A stretch of 64,000 bases of DNA. Origin: G030849185 sp030849185. GTDB taxonomy: Bacteria > Pseudomonadota > Gammaproteobacteria > Enterobacterales > Enterobacteriaceae_A. The notes beneath the pieces were generated by a model. It did not search any database. It was not told the origin of the DNA and saw nothing but the letters and a program-made list of their open reading frames with translations. The translations under genes and the position numbers were made by a program. The stretch lies in the NCBI GenBank assembly GCA_029910555.1, contig CP092142.1. The stretch is one strand, 5' to 3'. Below, one piece after another: positions 37,763 through 45,613 of the stretch (its first letter is position 1; each line of letters opens with the position of its first letter).

Positions 37763-38221
37763 ATGTTAAATAAAAAAAAAAAATATATTATATATAATAA
37801 AAAAATAAAATTTTTATATTTTATAGAAAAAAAAATAGAAGTAGGAATATCATTATTAGGATGGGAAGTAAAATCAATAAAATTAGGTAAATTAAATATT
37901 GAAAATAGTTATATAAAATTTAAAAATTTAAATGCTTATTTATTAAATTTTATAATTATACCAATTAATAATTTTAATAAAAATACAAAAGAAGAAAAAA
38001 GATCAATTAGATTATTACTTAAAAAAAAAGAGTTATTATTTTTATTTAATAAAACAAAAAAATATGGTTATACTATAATACCATTATGTATGTATTGGAA
38101 AAATAATTGGATTAAATTAATTATATGTTTATCAAAAGGTAAAAAACAATATGATAAAAAAAAAGATATTAAAGAAAAAGAGTGGAAAAAAATACGCAAT
38201 CGTATTTTAAAAACTTCTTGA
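37763..38221 (+). CDS. smpB: tmRNA-binding protein SmpB
   Basis: Binds the tRNA-like part of tmRNA and carries it into stalled ribosomes. It has 152 residues (160 in E. coli). The OB fold shows EVGISLLGWEVKSIKLGKLNIENSY-type sequence around residues 27-50, and the middle has CLSKGKKQYDKKKDIKEKEW. The C-terminal tail is shortened. It ends in a UGA stop 34 bases before ssrA, preserving the smpB-ssrA pairing of E. coli. Confidence 0.95.
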   Translation: MLNKKKKYIIYNKKIKFLYFIEKKIEVGISLLGWEVKSIKLGKLNIENSYIKFKNLNAYLLNFIIIPINNFNKNTKEEKRSIRLLLKKKELLFLFNKTKKYGYTIIPLCMYWKNNWIKLIICLSKGKKQYDKKKDIKEKEWKKIRNRILKTS

Positions 38222-38255
38222 TAAAATAAATTTTAAATATTATAATTAAATAAAT

Positions 38256-38557
38256 GGGGCTGATTTTGGATTCGACGTAATTTATAAAAAATTTTGAAGC
38301 ATGCCGGGGAAAGGTTGGCCTCGTTAAAAAACCTAATAAATAATTGCAGAAAAAAAAATAAATTATTCTTTAGCAGCGTAAATAAATAAATAAATAAATA
38401 TAAGTTAAATAACTGTAAAATAATAAATATTAAATATTAAATATTAATAAATCAATAATTATTTTAATCTTGTTTAATTATAATAAAATTAAACTAAGCA
38501 TGTAGTATCAAAAATATAAAAAAATTACGGACGCGGGTTCAAATCCCGCCAGCTCCA
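38256..38557 (+). ncRNA. ssrA: tmRNA (transfer-messenger RNA)
   Basis: A 302-nt RNA that rescues stalled ribosomes. The 5' end GGGGCTGATTTTGGATTCGACG and the 3' end GGGTTCAAATCCCGCCAGCTCCA form the tRNA-Ala-like domain; GGGGCTG pairs with CAGCTCC, including one G-U. The tag reading frame is at 38346-38381. The pseudoknot region downstream is very AT-rich and I could not resolve all four pseudoknots. CCA is not encoded beyond the discriminator A. Confidence 0.96.
38346..38381 (+). other. tmRNA tag-peptide reading frame
   Basis: From the resume codon GCA the frame reads AEKKINYSLAA then TAA. The E. coli tag is ANDENYALAA. The final Leu-Ala-Ala recognised by ClpX is unchanged, while the part bound by the adaptor SspB in E. 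coli is replaced by Lys-Lys-Ile-Asn. Frame and length fit the family, so tagging followed by ClpXP degradation is expected to work. Confidence 0.88.
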
Positions 38558-38653
38558 AAAAATTAAATTTTAATATATTTATTAAATTATAAATTATTTT
38601 ATAAAAATTATAAATTTTTAAAAATATTAAATCATAATATTTTTTAAATAATT

Positions 38654-40360
38654 TTATTTATTAAAAATACATTTTTCTATTTTTTTTAAAGTAATTTGTT
38701 TTAATACTAAATTTGATATTTTTGTAGCATTTTTAAATTTATTTTTTCTAATAATATTTTTAATGTATGGTATATAACTTGAATTCATACTAAATTCATC
38801 TAAACCCATACCTAATAATAATAAAGTAACTTTTTCATAACTTGCTAATTCACCGCATATACTTACATATTTATTTTGTTTATGAGCTTCATAAATAATT
38901 TTTTTAATTGATTTTATAACTGATGGTAATAATGGGTTATAAAGATGCGAAACCAATTTATTACCTCTATCTACTGCTAATATATATTGTGTTAAATCAT
39001 TAGTACCAATACTTAAAAAATCAATTTCTTTAATAATATCTTTAATAATTAAAGATGCTGATGGCGTTTCAATCATAATGCCAATTTTAATTTTTTTATC
39101 AATTTTTTTTTTTTTAATTATTAAAATTTTTATAATATTATTCAATTCATATTTAAGATATTTAATTTCTTCAATAAAAGTTATCATTGGAAACATAATT
39201 CTTATATTTTTAAAATCTGATGATAATAAAATAGCTTTTAATTGAGTATATAAAATTTTTTTAAAATCCATTAATATACGAATTGCACGCCAACCTAAAA
39301 ATGGATTTTCTTCTTTAGGTATATTTAAATAAGATATATTTTTATCACCACCAATATCCATTATACGTATAGTAATTTTTTTTTTAGGTATTTTTTTTGA
39401 AATATATTTATATGTTTTATATTGTTCTTTTACATTAGGTAAATTATTACGATTCATAAATAAAAATTCAGTACGATACAATCCTATACCTTCTGAACCA
39501 TATTTACTAATATTATTTATATCTTTTGTATTACAAATATTAGAAAATAAAGAAACTTTATACCCATCTATTGTTATAGCAGGATATTTTTTTATTTTTT
39601 TTAACTCTTGAATTTTTTTAATATAAATATTTTTTTTTTTTTTAATTAAATTAATAATATTTTTATCAGGATTAATATATATATTATTATTAATAGCATC
39701 TAAAATTATAAAATCATTATTTTTAATCTTATTAGTTATATTATATATATTAACTATAGCTGGTAATTCAAGCGATCTAGCCATAATCGAAGTATGAGAT
39801 GTTACACTTCCAAATTCAGTTATAAACCCTAAAACATTTTTTAAATTTAACTGCGCAGTTTCTGACGGTGTTAATTCTTTAGATACAATAATAACTTTAT
39901 CATTAATATAACTTAAATCAATAATATTTATTTTAAGAATATTTTTTAATAAACGATCACCTATATCAATTATATCATTTATTCTTTCTTTTAAATAATC
40001 ATTTTTAATTTTTTTCAATATTTTAATTTGTTTTTTAATTATTTTACTAGTAGCATAATCTGCTGATATTAATTGATTTTTGATAAGATATATGATTTCT
40101 TTTTCAAACTCACAATCTTCTAATATCATAATATGACTATTAAAAATGTTTTCTTTATTTTGATTTAATTTATTTTTATTTATATTTATAATTTTTTTAA
40201 TTTGACTAATTGATTTATCACGATTAACTAAAAAAATTTTAATTTCTTTATTTATATCATTAATTGATATATTTTTTTTATTAATTATTATTTTTTCATT
40301 TTTTAATATCAATGCTTTTCCAAAAGAAATACCCTTTGAAACTGAAACACCAGAAATCAT
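38654..40360 (-). CDS. ptsI: Phosphoenolpyruvate-protein phosphotransferase (PTS enzyme I)
   Basis: Takes phosphate from PEP and passes it to HPr. It has 568 residues (575 in E. coli). The phosphorylated His189 is in TEFGSVTSHTSIMARSLELP. GIGLYRTEFLFMNR near 292, FLGWRAIRI, SIGTNDLTQYILAVDRGN near 445 and the active-site Cys in VSICGELAS are all present. It follows ptsH directly. The usual third gene, crr (EIIA-Glc), is missing; ssrA comes next on the opposite strand. A sugar-specific enzyme II must lie elsewhere if the PTS works. Confidence 0.96.
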   Translation of the reverse strand: MISGVSVSKGISFGKALILKNEKIIINKKNISINDINKEIKIFLVNRDKSISQIKKIININKNKLNQNKENIFNSHIMILEDCEFEKEIIYLIKNQLISADYATSKIIKKQIKILKKIKNDYLKERINDIIDIGDRLLKNILKINIIDLSYINDKVIIVSKELTPSETAQLNLKNVLGFITEFGSVTSHTSIMARSLELPAIVNIYNITNKIKNNDFIILDAINNNIYINPDKNIINLIKKKKNIYIKKIQELKKIKKYPAITIDGYKVSLFSNICNTKDINNISKYGSEGIGLYRTEFLFMNRNNLPNVKEQYKTYKYISKKIPKKKITIRIMDIGGDKNISYLNIPKEENPFLGWRAIRILMDFKKILYTQLKAILLSSDFKNIRIMFPMITFIEEIKYLKYELNNIIKILIIKKKKIDKKIKIGIMIETPSASLIIKDIIKEIDFLSIGTNDLTQYILAVDRGNKLVSHLYNPLLPSVIKSIKKIIYEAHKQNKYVSICGELASYEKVTLLLLGMGLDEFSMNSSYIPYIKNIIRKNKFKNATKISNLVLKQITLKKIEKCIFNK

Positions 40361-40389
40361 AATATTACCTTTTAATATAAAATAAATAT

Positions 40390-40647
40390 TTATTCAAGAT
40401 TTTTAATTATATTTAATAAATGATCAAATGCTTTTTGTTCATCATTACCTTTAATTAATATATTTATTTTATCACCTTGTAAAACTCCTAAAGTTTGAAT
40501 TTTAAAAAGACTTTTAGCATTTACTTTTTTATTATTATATTCTATAATAATTTCAGAATTAAACTTTTTAGCTTCTTTTACTAATTTTGCAGCAGGACGT
40601 ATATGTAAACCATTTTTGGCGTTTATAAAAATCTCTTTTTTTAACAT
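40390..40647 (-). CDS. ptsH: Phosphocarrier protein HPr
   Basis: Small phosphocarrier between enzyme I and sugar-specific enzymes II. It has 85 residues, the E. coli length. The phosphorylated His15 is in NGLHIRPAAKLVKEAKKF, and the serine-containing KSLFKIQTLGVLQGD follows near 45. AAAGGAAAAA precedes the ATG. First gene of the ptsHI unit, 29 bases from ptsI. Confidence 0.97.
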   Translation of the reverse strand: MLKKEIFINAKNGLHIRPAAKLVKEAKKFNSEIIIEYNNKKVNAKSLFKIQTLGVLQGDKINILIKGNDEQKAFDHLLNIIKNLE

Positions 40648-40763
40648 TTATTTTTCCTTTTAAATAATTTTAATAAAAATTAATATTAATAATATAATTT
40701 TATAAATAAATTAAAAATAATATAAATCCATATTTTAAAAAACAAAATATTAAATTTTATAAT

Positions 40764-41210
40764 TTAAAAGCTGCGCATAAACGCAGCTTTATAATTATTA
40801 ATTTTAAGTATTATAAATTTATAATAATTATTATTAATTTTTATTTTAATAATATCTTTGTTGATTACTTTAATTGGTTTAATAATACTAATATTATTTT
40901 TATTAATTTTAATATTATAATTTTTAATAATATTAATTATTTTTTTACAATTAATTGTACTAAATAAATTACCGTTATTATTATAATTAATATAAAAATT
41001 TATAAATAACTTTTTTTTAATTTTATTTTCTTTTATTTTAACATCAAATATATTTTTATTAACTTTTTTTACAATATAATTAGAAGTATTTATATTATAT
41101 AAAGATTTGCCTTTTGGTATTAATTGATTGCGAGCATAACCTAATTTAACAGTTGTTTTAAATCCTACATTTCCTAATTTTAAAATTTTATCAATTAAAA
41201 TTATTTTCAT
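40764..41210 (-). CDS. rplI: 50S ribosomal protein L9
   Basis: Elongated large-subunit protein near the L1 stalk. It has 148 residues (149 in E. coli). The N-terminal domain is clear (MKIILIDKILKLGNVGF, LGYARNQLIPKGKSLY); the central helix and C-terminal domain are much eroded. The last eight residues, KAAFMRSF, are encoded by a GC-rich hairpin (40767-40790) that resembles a terminator. The E. coli C-terminus aligns about nine residues earlier, so the frame seems to have run on into its own terminator. Confidence 0.93.
   Translation of the reverse strand: MKIILIDKILKLGNVGFKTTVKLGYARNQLIPKGKSLYNINTSNYIVKKVNKNIFDVKIKENKIKKKLFINFYINYNNNGNLFSTINCKKIINIIKNYNIKINKNNISIIKPIKVINKDIIKIKINNNYYKFIILKINNYKAAFMRSF
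40767..40790 (-). terminator. Terminator-like hairpin inside the 3' end of rplI
   Basis: Nine-base arms AAAGCTGCG and CGCAGCTTT around a 6-base loop, with the rplI stop codon immediately after the second arm. TTTAAATT and further A/T sequence follow in the direction of transcription. It is the strongest hairpin near the end of the rpsF-rpsR-rplI unit. Because it is translated, a ribosome reaching the stop would melt it, which is unusual for a terminator. Confidence 0.6.
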
Positions 41211-41242
41211 ATTAAACTCTAAAAATTTTATTTATATTAATA

Positions 41243-41467
41243 TTATTTATGATTATCAATATATGGAAATAAAGATAAATAACGTGCAAGTTTAATAGCA
41301 TGAGTTAATTTACGTTGATATTTTGCACTTGTTCCAGTAATTCTACTAGGTATAATTTTACCACTTTCATTAATATAATTTTTAAGTAAATTTATATCTT
41401 TATAATCTATATATTTAATATTATTTTTAATAAAAAAACAATTTTTTTTATGTTTAAAATAATTCAT
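41243..41467 (-). CDS. rpsR: 30S ribosomal protein S18
   Basis: Platform protein of the 30S subunit that pairs with S6. It has 74 residues (75 in E. coli). Recognised by IDYKDINLLKNYINESGKIIPSR-type sequence from about residue 20 and ITGTSAKYQRKLTHAIKLARYL near 43. Second gene of the rpsF-rpsR-rplI unit; priB, which lies between rpsF and rpsR in E. coli, is absent. Confidence 0.97.
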   Translation of the reverse strand: MNYFKHKKNCFFIKNNIKYIDYKDINLLKNYINESGKIIPSRITGTSAKYQRKLTHAIKLARYLSLFPYIDNHK

Positions 41468-41503
41468 TTTATAATCCTAATTATTAATATTTATAATTAA
41501 ATA

Positions 41504-41854
41504 TTATTTATTAAATAATATTATATTATTTTTTTTTTTAACTCTAAATATAGGAGAATTATCAGTAATTGCTTTTTTAGTACGTATAATTAATTTTCTT
41601 ATAATAAAATTATTAAATTTTAATTCTTTTTCTAATTCTTTAATTTTTTCCTTAGAAATTTCAATATTTAAAAGAATATAATGAGCTTTATTATTTTTTT
41701 TAATTTTATAAGAAAGTTTACGTTTTCCCCAATCTTCTATTCTATAAATTTTACCATTTTTTTTTTTAATATATTCACTATAATATTTAATTATCTCTAA
41801 TATTTTGTTATTTTTATTTAAATTAAACATAATAACAATTTCATAATGTCTCAT
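41504..41854 (-). CDS. rpsF: 30S ribosomal protein S6
   Basis: 30S platform protein that binds S18. It has 116 residues; E. coli S6 is longer because of an acidic, glutamylated C-terminal tail that is missing here. MRHYEIVIMFNLNK at the start, YRIEDWGKRKLSYKIKK near 38 and AHYILLNIEIS near 57 are diagnostic. First gene of the unit, downstream of tusE on the same strand. Confidence 0.96.
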   Translation of the reverse strand: MRHYEIVIMFNLNKNNKILEIIKYYSEYIKKKNGKIYRIEDWGKRKLSYKIKKNNKAHYILLNIEISKEKIKELEKELKFNNFIIRKLIIRTKKAITDNSPIFRVKKKNNIILFNK

Positions 41855-41890
41855 AAAAATACCTTTTTTTATATTTTAATAAATAAATAT

Positions 41891-42181
41891 TTAATTTAAA
41901 CATTTTAATAATTTTGGTAAACCTGAAATTTTATGAATTTTATATATTGGATTTTTATTAAATAATTTATATATATATATACTATTACCTTTTTTATTTC
42001 CATATTTATAATATATAATTTTAATTATAATTTTAATTGAAGGAGAATAATTAAATACATTATAAAATTTACGTATTAAATAAATAATTTCCCAATGTTT
42101 TTTAGTTAAAAAAATACCTTCATTTTTTGCTAAAAATAATGCAATAATTTCATTCCATTTTTTAAAAATTAATTTTGTCAT
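41891..42181 (-). CDS. tusE: Sulfur-relay protein TusE (DsrC family)
   Basis: Last carrier of the Tus relay, handing persulfide sulfur to MnmA. It has 96 residues (109 in E. coli). LAKNEGIFLTKKHWEIIYLIRKFY, SPSIKI and KGNSIYIYKLF match the family, and the C-terminal active cysteine is kept as Cys94 in GLPKLLKCLN. The first 13 or so residues of the E. coli protein are missing. It sits next to rpsF rather than in its E. coli context. TusA-D and IscS are not in the window. Confidence 0.92.
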   Translation of the reverse strand: MTKLIFKKWNEIIALFLAKNEGIFLTKKHWEIIYLIRKFYNVFNYSPSIKIIIKIIYYKYGNKKGNSIYIYKLFNKNPIYKIHKISGLPKLLKCLN

Positions 42182-42260
42182 ATATTATTTATTAAAATTT
42201 AAATTTTAAATTTAAAATAATTATTTTAATATTATGTTAAAATAATAATATTTAAATATT

Positions 42261-42280
42261 AAAAAACACTTGTGTTTTTT
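42261..42280. repeat. Inverted repeat upstream of tRNA-Ser
   Basis: AAAAAACAC and GTGTTTTTT flank a 2-base centre, followed by another T. It looks like a Rho-independent terminator on either strand, but it lies between the divergent tusE and tRNA-Ser with no gene ending into it. It may be a leftover from a deleted gene or part of a promoter region; a TATAAT follows at 42300-42305. Confidence 0.5.
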
Positions 42281-42351
42281 TAAAAAAAAATTACTTTGTT
42301 ATAATATAATTAAATTAAAAATAAAGAAAAAAATTTTATTTTAATATATTA

Positions 42352-42439
42352 GGAGGAGTGGTTGAGTGGTTTAAAGCAGCGGTCTTGAAAACCGTCAAAG
42401 GTTAATATCCTTTCGTGGGTTCGAATCCCACCTCCTCTT
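42352..42439 (+). tRNA. serT: tRNA-Ser (UGA anticodon)
   Basis: An 88-nt type II tRNA. Acceptor GGAGGAG pairs with CTCCTCT (first pair G-U), the anticodon loop reads CTTGAAA (UGA), the variable arm is AAAGGTTAATATCCTTT, and the T arm is GTGGGTTCGAATCCCAC. The discriminator is U rather than the usual G of bacterial serine tRNAs. CCA is not encoded. It stands about 100 bases upstream of ileS. Confidence 0.94.
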
Positions 42440-42541
42440 AAATAGTTTATTAGTTTAAAATTATTAATTACATATTGAAGTAATTTAAATTATATAAATA
42501 TATTTTATTATTTATTAAATTATTTAAAAGGAATAATAATT

Positions 42542-45337
42542 ATGAAAAATTATAAAAATACTTTAAATTTACCAAAAACTAAATTTACTATTAAAAATAA
42601 TTTTAATAATAATGAATCAAATATAATTTCATACTGGAATTTTAAAAATTTATATAAAAAAATTAGAAAATCAAAAAAAAAAAACCCTCTTTTTATATTA
42701 CATGATGGTCCTTTATATGCAAATGGTAATATACATATAGGACATGCAGTTAATAAAATAATCAAAGATATAATAATTAAATCTAAAAACATGAGTGGTT
42801 TTAATGCACCATATATACCAGGTTGGGATTGTCATGGTTTACCAATAGAATTAAAAGTAGAAAATAATAATAAAAACTATAAAAAATTATCAAAATCTAA
42901 TTTTAGAGAAAAATGTAGAAATTATGCTAATAAACAAGTTATAATTCAAAAAAAAATATTAATAAATTTAGGAATTATAGCAGATTGGAAAAATTCATAT
43001 TTAACAATGGATTATAAAATACAAGCAAATATTATAAAAGCATTTAAAAAAATAATAAATTCTGGATATTTAATAAATGGTGAAAAACCTATCCATTGGT
43101 GTATAAATTGTCAATCTTCGTTATCAGAAGCTGAAATCGATTATTATAATATAAAATCATTTGGAATATATATATTATTTAATTCAATAGAAAATGAAAA
43201 AATTTTAAAAAAATTTAAAATTAATTATTATATTAAAAATATTGATTTAGTAATTTGGACAACAACACCTTGGACTTTATTTTCAAATAAAGCTATTGCT
43301 ATTAATCCTAAATTAACGTATCAACTTATTAAATTTTCAAATAAATATATAATTTTATCAAAATATTCAGTTATTAAGATTATGAAATTATTATACATTA
43401 AAAATTGGAAAATAATAAGTAATTGTAAAGGTTTAGATTTAGAATTATTATATTTTAAACATCCTATTATAAATTCTAATATTCCAATTATATTAAGTAA
43501 TCATGTTATTTTAGATACTGGAAGTGGTGCAGTACATATTGCTCCAGGACATGGAATAGACGATTTTATAATTAGTAAAAAATATTTATTAAATACATTA
43601 ACCCAAATAAATGAAAATGGTTGTTATAATTTAGGTACTCATATATTATTAGATAAAAAATTAATTTTTAATGTTGATAATATAATAATTAAATTATTAA
43701 AACAAAATAAAAATTTATTATATAAAAACAAAATTATACATAAATATCCACATTGTTGGAGACATAAAACAAAAGTTTTTTTAAGAATAACACCACAATG
43801 GTTTATTAATTTAGATAAAAAAAATTTACGTGAAAAATTAATTAAAAATATTAAAGAAACAAATTGGATTCCTAAATGGGGCAAAACTCATATGGAAAAT
43901 ATGATTAAAAAAAGACCAAATTGGTGTATTTCAAGACAAAGAATATGGGGAGTTCCTATAACATTATTTGTAAATAAAAAAACTTTAAAAATTCATCCTT
44001 ATACTAATAAAATAATAGATAAAATAATAAAAATTATTAAAAAAAAGGGTATACAAATATGGTGGGATTTAAATAAAAAAAAAATTTTAGGAATTAATAG
44101 TGATGATTATTTTAAAGTAAAAGATATATTAGATGTATGGTTTGACTCTGGTACAACACATTATTCTATAATTAAAAAAAAAAAAGAATATAATAATAAA
44201 ATATCAGATTTATATATAGAAGGTACAGATCAATATCGTGGATGGTTTATGTCTTCTTTAATAACTTCAAATATTATTAATGGAATTGCACCATATAAAA
44301 ATGTTATAGCGCACGGTTTTACAATAGATAAAAAAAAAAAAAAAATGTCAAAATCTATTGGTAATATAATAAATCCTATAAATTTAATCAAAAAATTTAG
44401 TTGTGATATTTTAAGATTATGGGTAGCGTATACTGATTATACTAAAGAAATAGTAGTTTCTAATAAATCATTAAACAATTCAAAAGAAATTTACAAAAGA
44501 ATAAGAAATACAATTCGTTTTTTATTATCAAATTTAAATGATTTTAATCCTAATAAAAAAAAAATAAATTTTAAAAAATTAATTATTTTAGATTTATGGG
44601 CATTAAATTATACTTTTAAAATTCAAAACAAAATTATAAATTCATATAATAAATATAATTTTAAAAAAGTAATAAAATATTTAATAAAATTTTGTTCTAT
44701 TAAAATGGGTTCATTTTATTTTGATATTATTAAAGATCGTCAATATACTAATAAAAAAAAAAGTATTAATAGAAAAAGTTGTCAAATAACAATGTTTTAT
44801 ATTTTAGAAGCATTAGTTCGTTGGATATCACCTATTTTATCATTTACTGCAAATGAAGCATGGAATTATTTACCTGGTAAAAGATCAAAATTTATTTTTA
44901 CTGAAGAATGGTATAATATTTTATTTATAGATTGTAAATCTATACTTATAAACAATATATTTTGGAAAGAATTAATTAAAATAAAAAAAGAAATTAATAA
45001 AAAAATCGAAATTTTAAGATTTAAAAAAAAAATAGGTAGTTCATTACAAGCTAATATTATAATTTATGCAAATAAAAAATTAGTAAATTATTTAAAAAAA
45101 TTTAAAAATGAACTAAAATTTTTTTTTCTTATATCTAATATAAAATTAATTATTTTAAATAAATTAAATAATAAAACAAACTATTTTAAAATAAATATTA
45201 ATGTATCAAAAGAAAAAAAATGTAATAGATGTTGGAATTATGATAATAATATTTGTAATATATCAAAATATATAGGAATTTGTAATAGATGTATAATTAA
45301 TATTTTTGGAAAAGGTGAAAAACGTAAATTTATATAA
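42542..45337 (+). CDS. ileS: Isoleucyl-tRNA synthetase
   Basis: Class Ia synthetase charging tRNA-Ile. It has 931 residues (938 in E. coli). HIGH is in YANGNIHIGHAVNKI near 60, KMSKS in KKKKMSKSIGN near 600. The editing domain keeps WTTTPWTL near 240 and HIAPGHGIDDF near 330. The C-terminal zinc finger has CNRCWNY...CNRC near 895-915. AAAGGAATAAT precedes the ATG. The E. coli neighbours ribF and lspA are absent; tRNA-Ile2, a substrate after TilS modification, lies 110 bases downstream. Confidence 0.97.
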   Translation: MKNYKNTLNLPKTKFTIKNNFNNNESNIISYWNFKNLYKKIRKSKKKNPLFILHDGPLYANGNIHIGHAVNKIIKDIIIKSKNMSGFNAPYIPGWDCHGLPIELKVENNNKNYKKLSKSNFREKCRNYANKQVIIQKKILINLGIIADWKNSYLTMDYKIQANIIKAFKKIINSGYLINGEKPIHWCINCQSSLSEAEIDYYNIKSFGIYILFNSIENEKILKKFKINYYIKNIDLVIWTTTPWTLFSNKAIAINPKLTYQLIKFSNKYIILSKYSVIKIMKLLYIKNWKIISNCKGLDLELLYFKHPIINSNIPIILSNHVILDTGSGAVHIAPGHGIDDFIISKKYLLNTLTQINENGCYNLGTHILLDKKLIFNVDNIIIKLLKQNKNLLYKNKIIHKYPHCWRHKTKVFLRITPQWFINLDKKNLREKLIKNIKETNWIPKWGKTHMENMIKKRPNWCISRQRIWGVPITLFVNKKTLKIHPYTNKIIDKIIKIIKKKGIQIWWDLNKKKILGINSDDYFKVKDILDVWFDSGTTHYSIIKKKKEYNNKISDLYIEGTDQYRGWFMSSLITSNIINGIAPYKNVIAHGFTIDKKKKKMSKSIGNIINPINLIKKFSCDILRLWVAYTDYTKEIVVSNKSLNNSKEIYKRIRNTIRFLLSNLNDFNPNKKKINFKKLIILDLWALNYTFKIQNKIINSYNKYNFKKVIKYLIKFCSIKMGSFYFDIIKDRQYTNKKKSINRKSCQITMFYILEALVRWISPILSFTANEAWNYLPGKRSKFIFTEEWYNILFIDCKSILINNIFWKELIKIKKEINKKIEILRFKKKIGSSLQANIIIYANKKLVNYLKKFKNELKFFFLISNIKLIILNKLNNKTNYFKININVSKEKKCNRCWNYDNNICNISKYIGICNRCIINIFGKGEKRKFI

Positions 45338-45448
45338 TTAATATTTAATAAAATTAATTTATAATAAATTTATATGAATATTTAAGTATTTTTAAAATTT
45401 TTAATAATATTTTATAATATAATTATTACTAAAATTATATAATTATTT

Positions 45449-45522
45449 GGCCCTTTAGCTCAGTTGGTTAGAGCACACGACTCATAATCGTTTGGTCACT
45501 GGTTCAATTCCAGTAAGGGCCA
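45449..45522 (+). tRNA. ileX: tRNA-Ile2 (CAU anticodon, lysidine-modified)
   Basis: A 74-nt tRNA with acceptor GGCCCTT/AAGGGCC, anticodon CAT and T arm ACTGGTTCAATTCCAGT. Although the anticodon looks like Met, the body follows E. coli ileX (GGCCC, GCGACTCATAATCG-like stem, TTGGTC variable region) rather than metT. After lysidine formation by TilS it reads AUA, a frequent Ile codon in this AT-rich genome. Discriminator A; no CCA encoded. Confidence 0.9.
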
Positions 45523-45613
45523 AAATTTATATTTTATAATATTTATATAATTAAATATTTACTTTATATAATAATAATTATTTATTTTAAATTAATTAAA
45601 AAATTTAAATTAT

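Noticed and set aside
42261..42280. Functional Rho-independent terminator
   Set aside because: The hairpin and T tract look right, but no gene on either strand ends into it, so only the inverted repeat is reported.
45449..45522. Second elongator or initiator tRNA-Met
   Set aside because: The anticodon is CAU, but the acceptor, anticodon stem and variable region follow tRNA-Ile2, and TilS is encoded nearby. The true elongator tRNA-Met is at 24967-25039.
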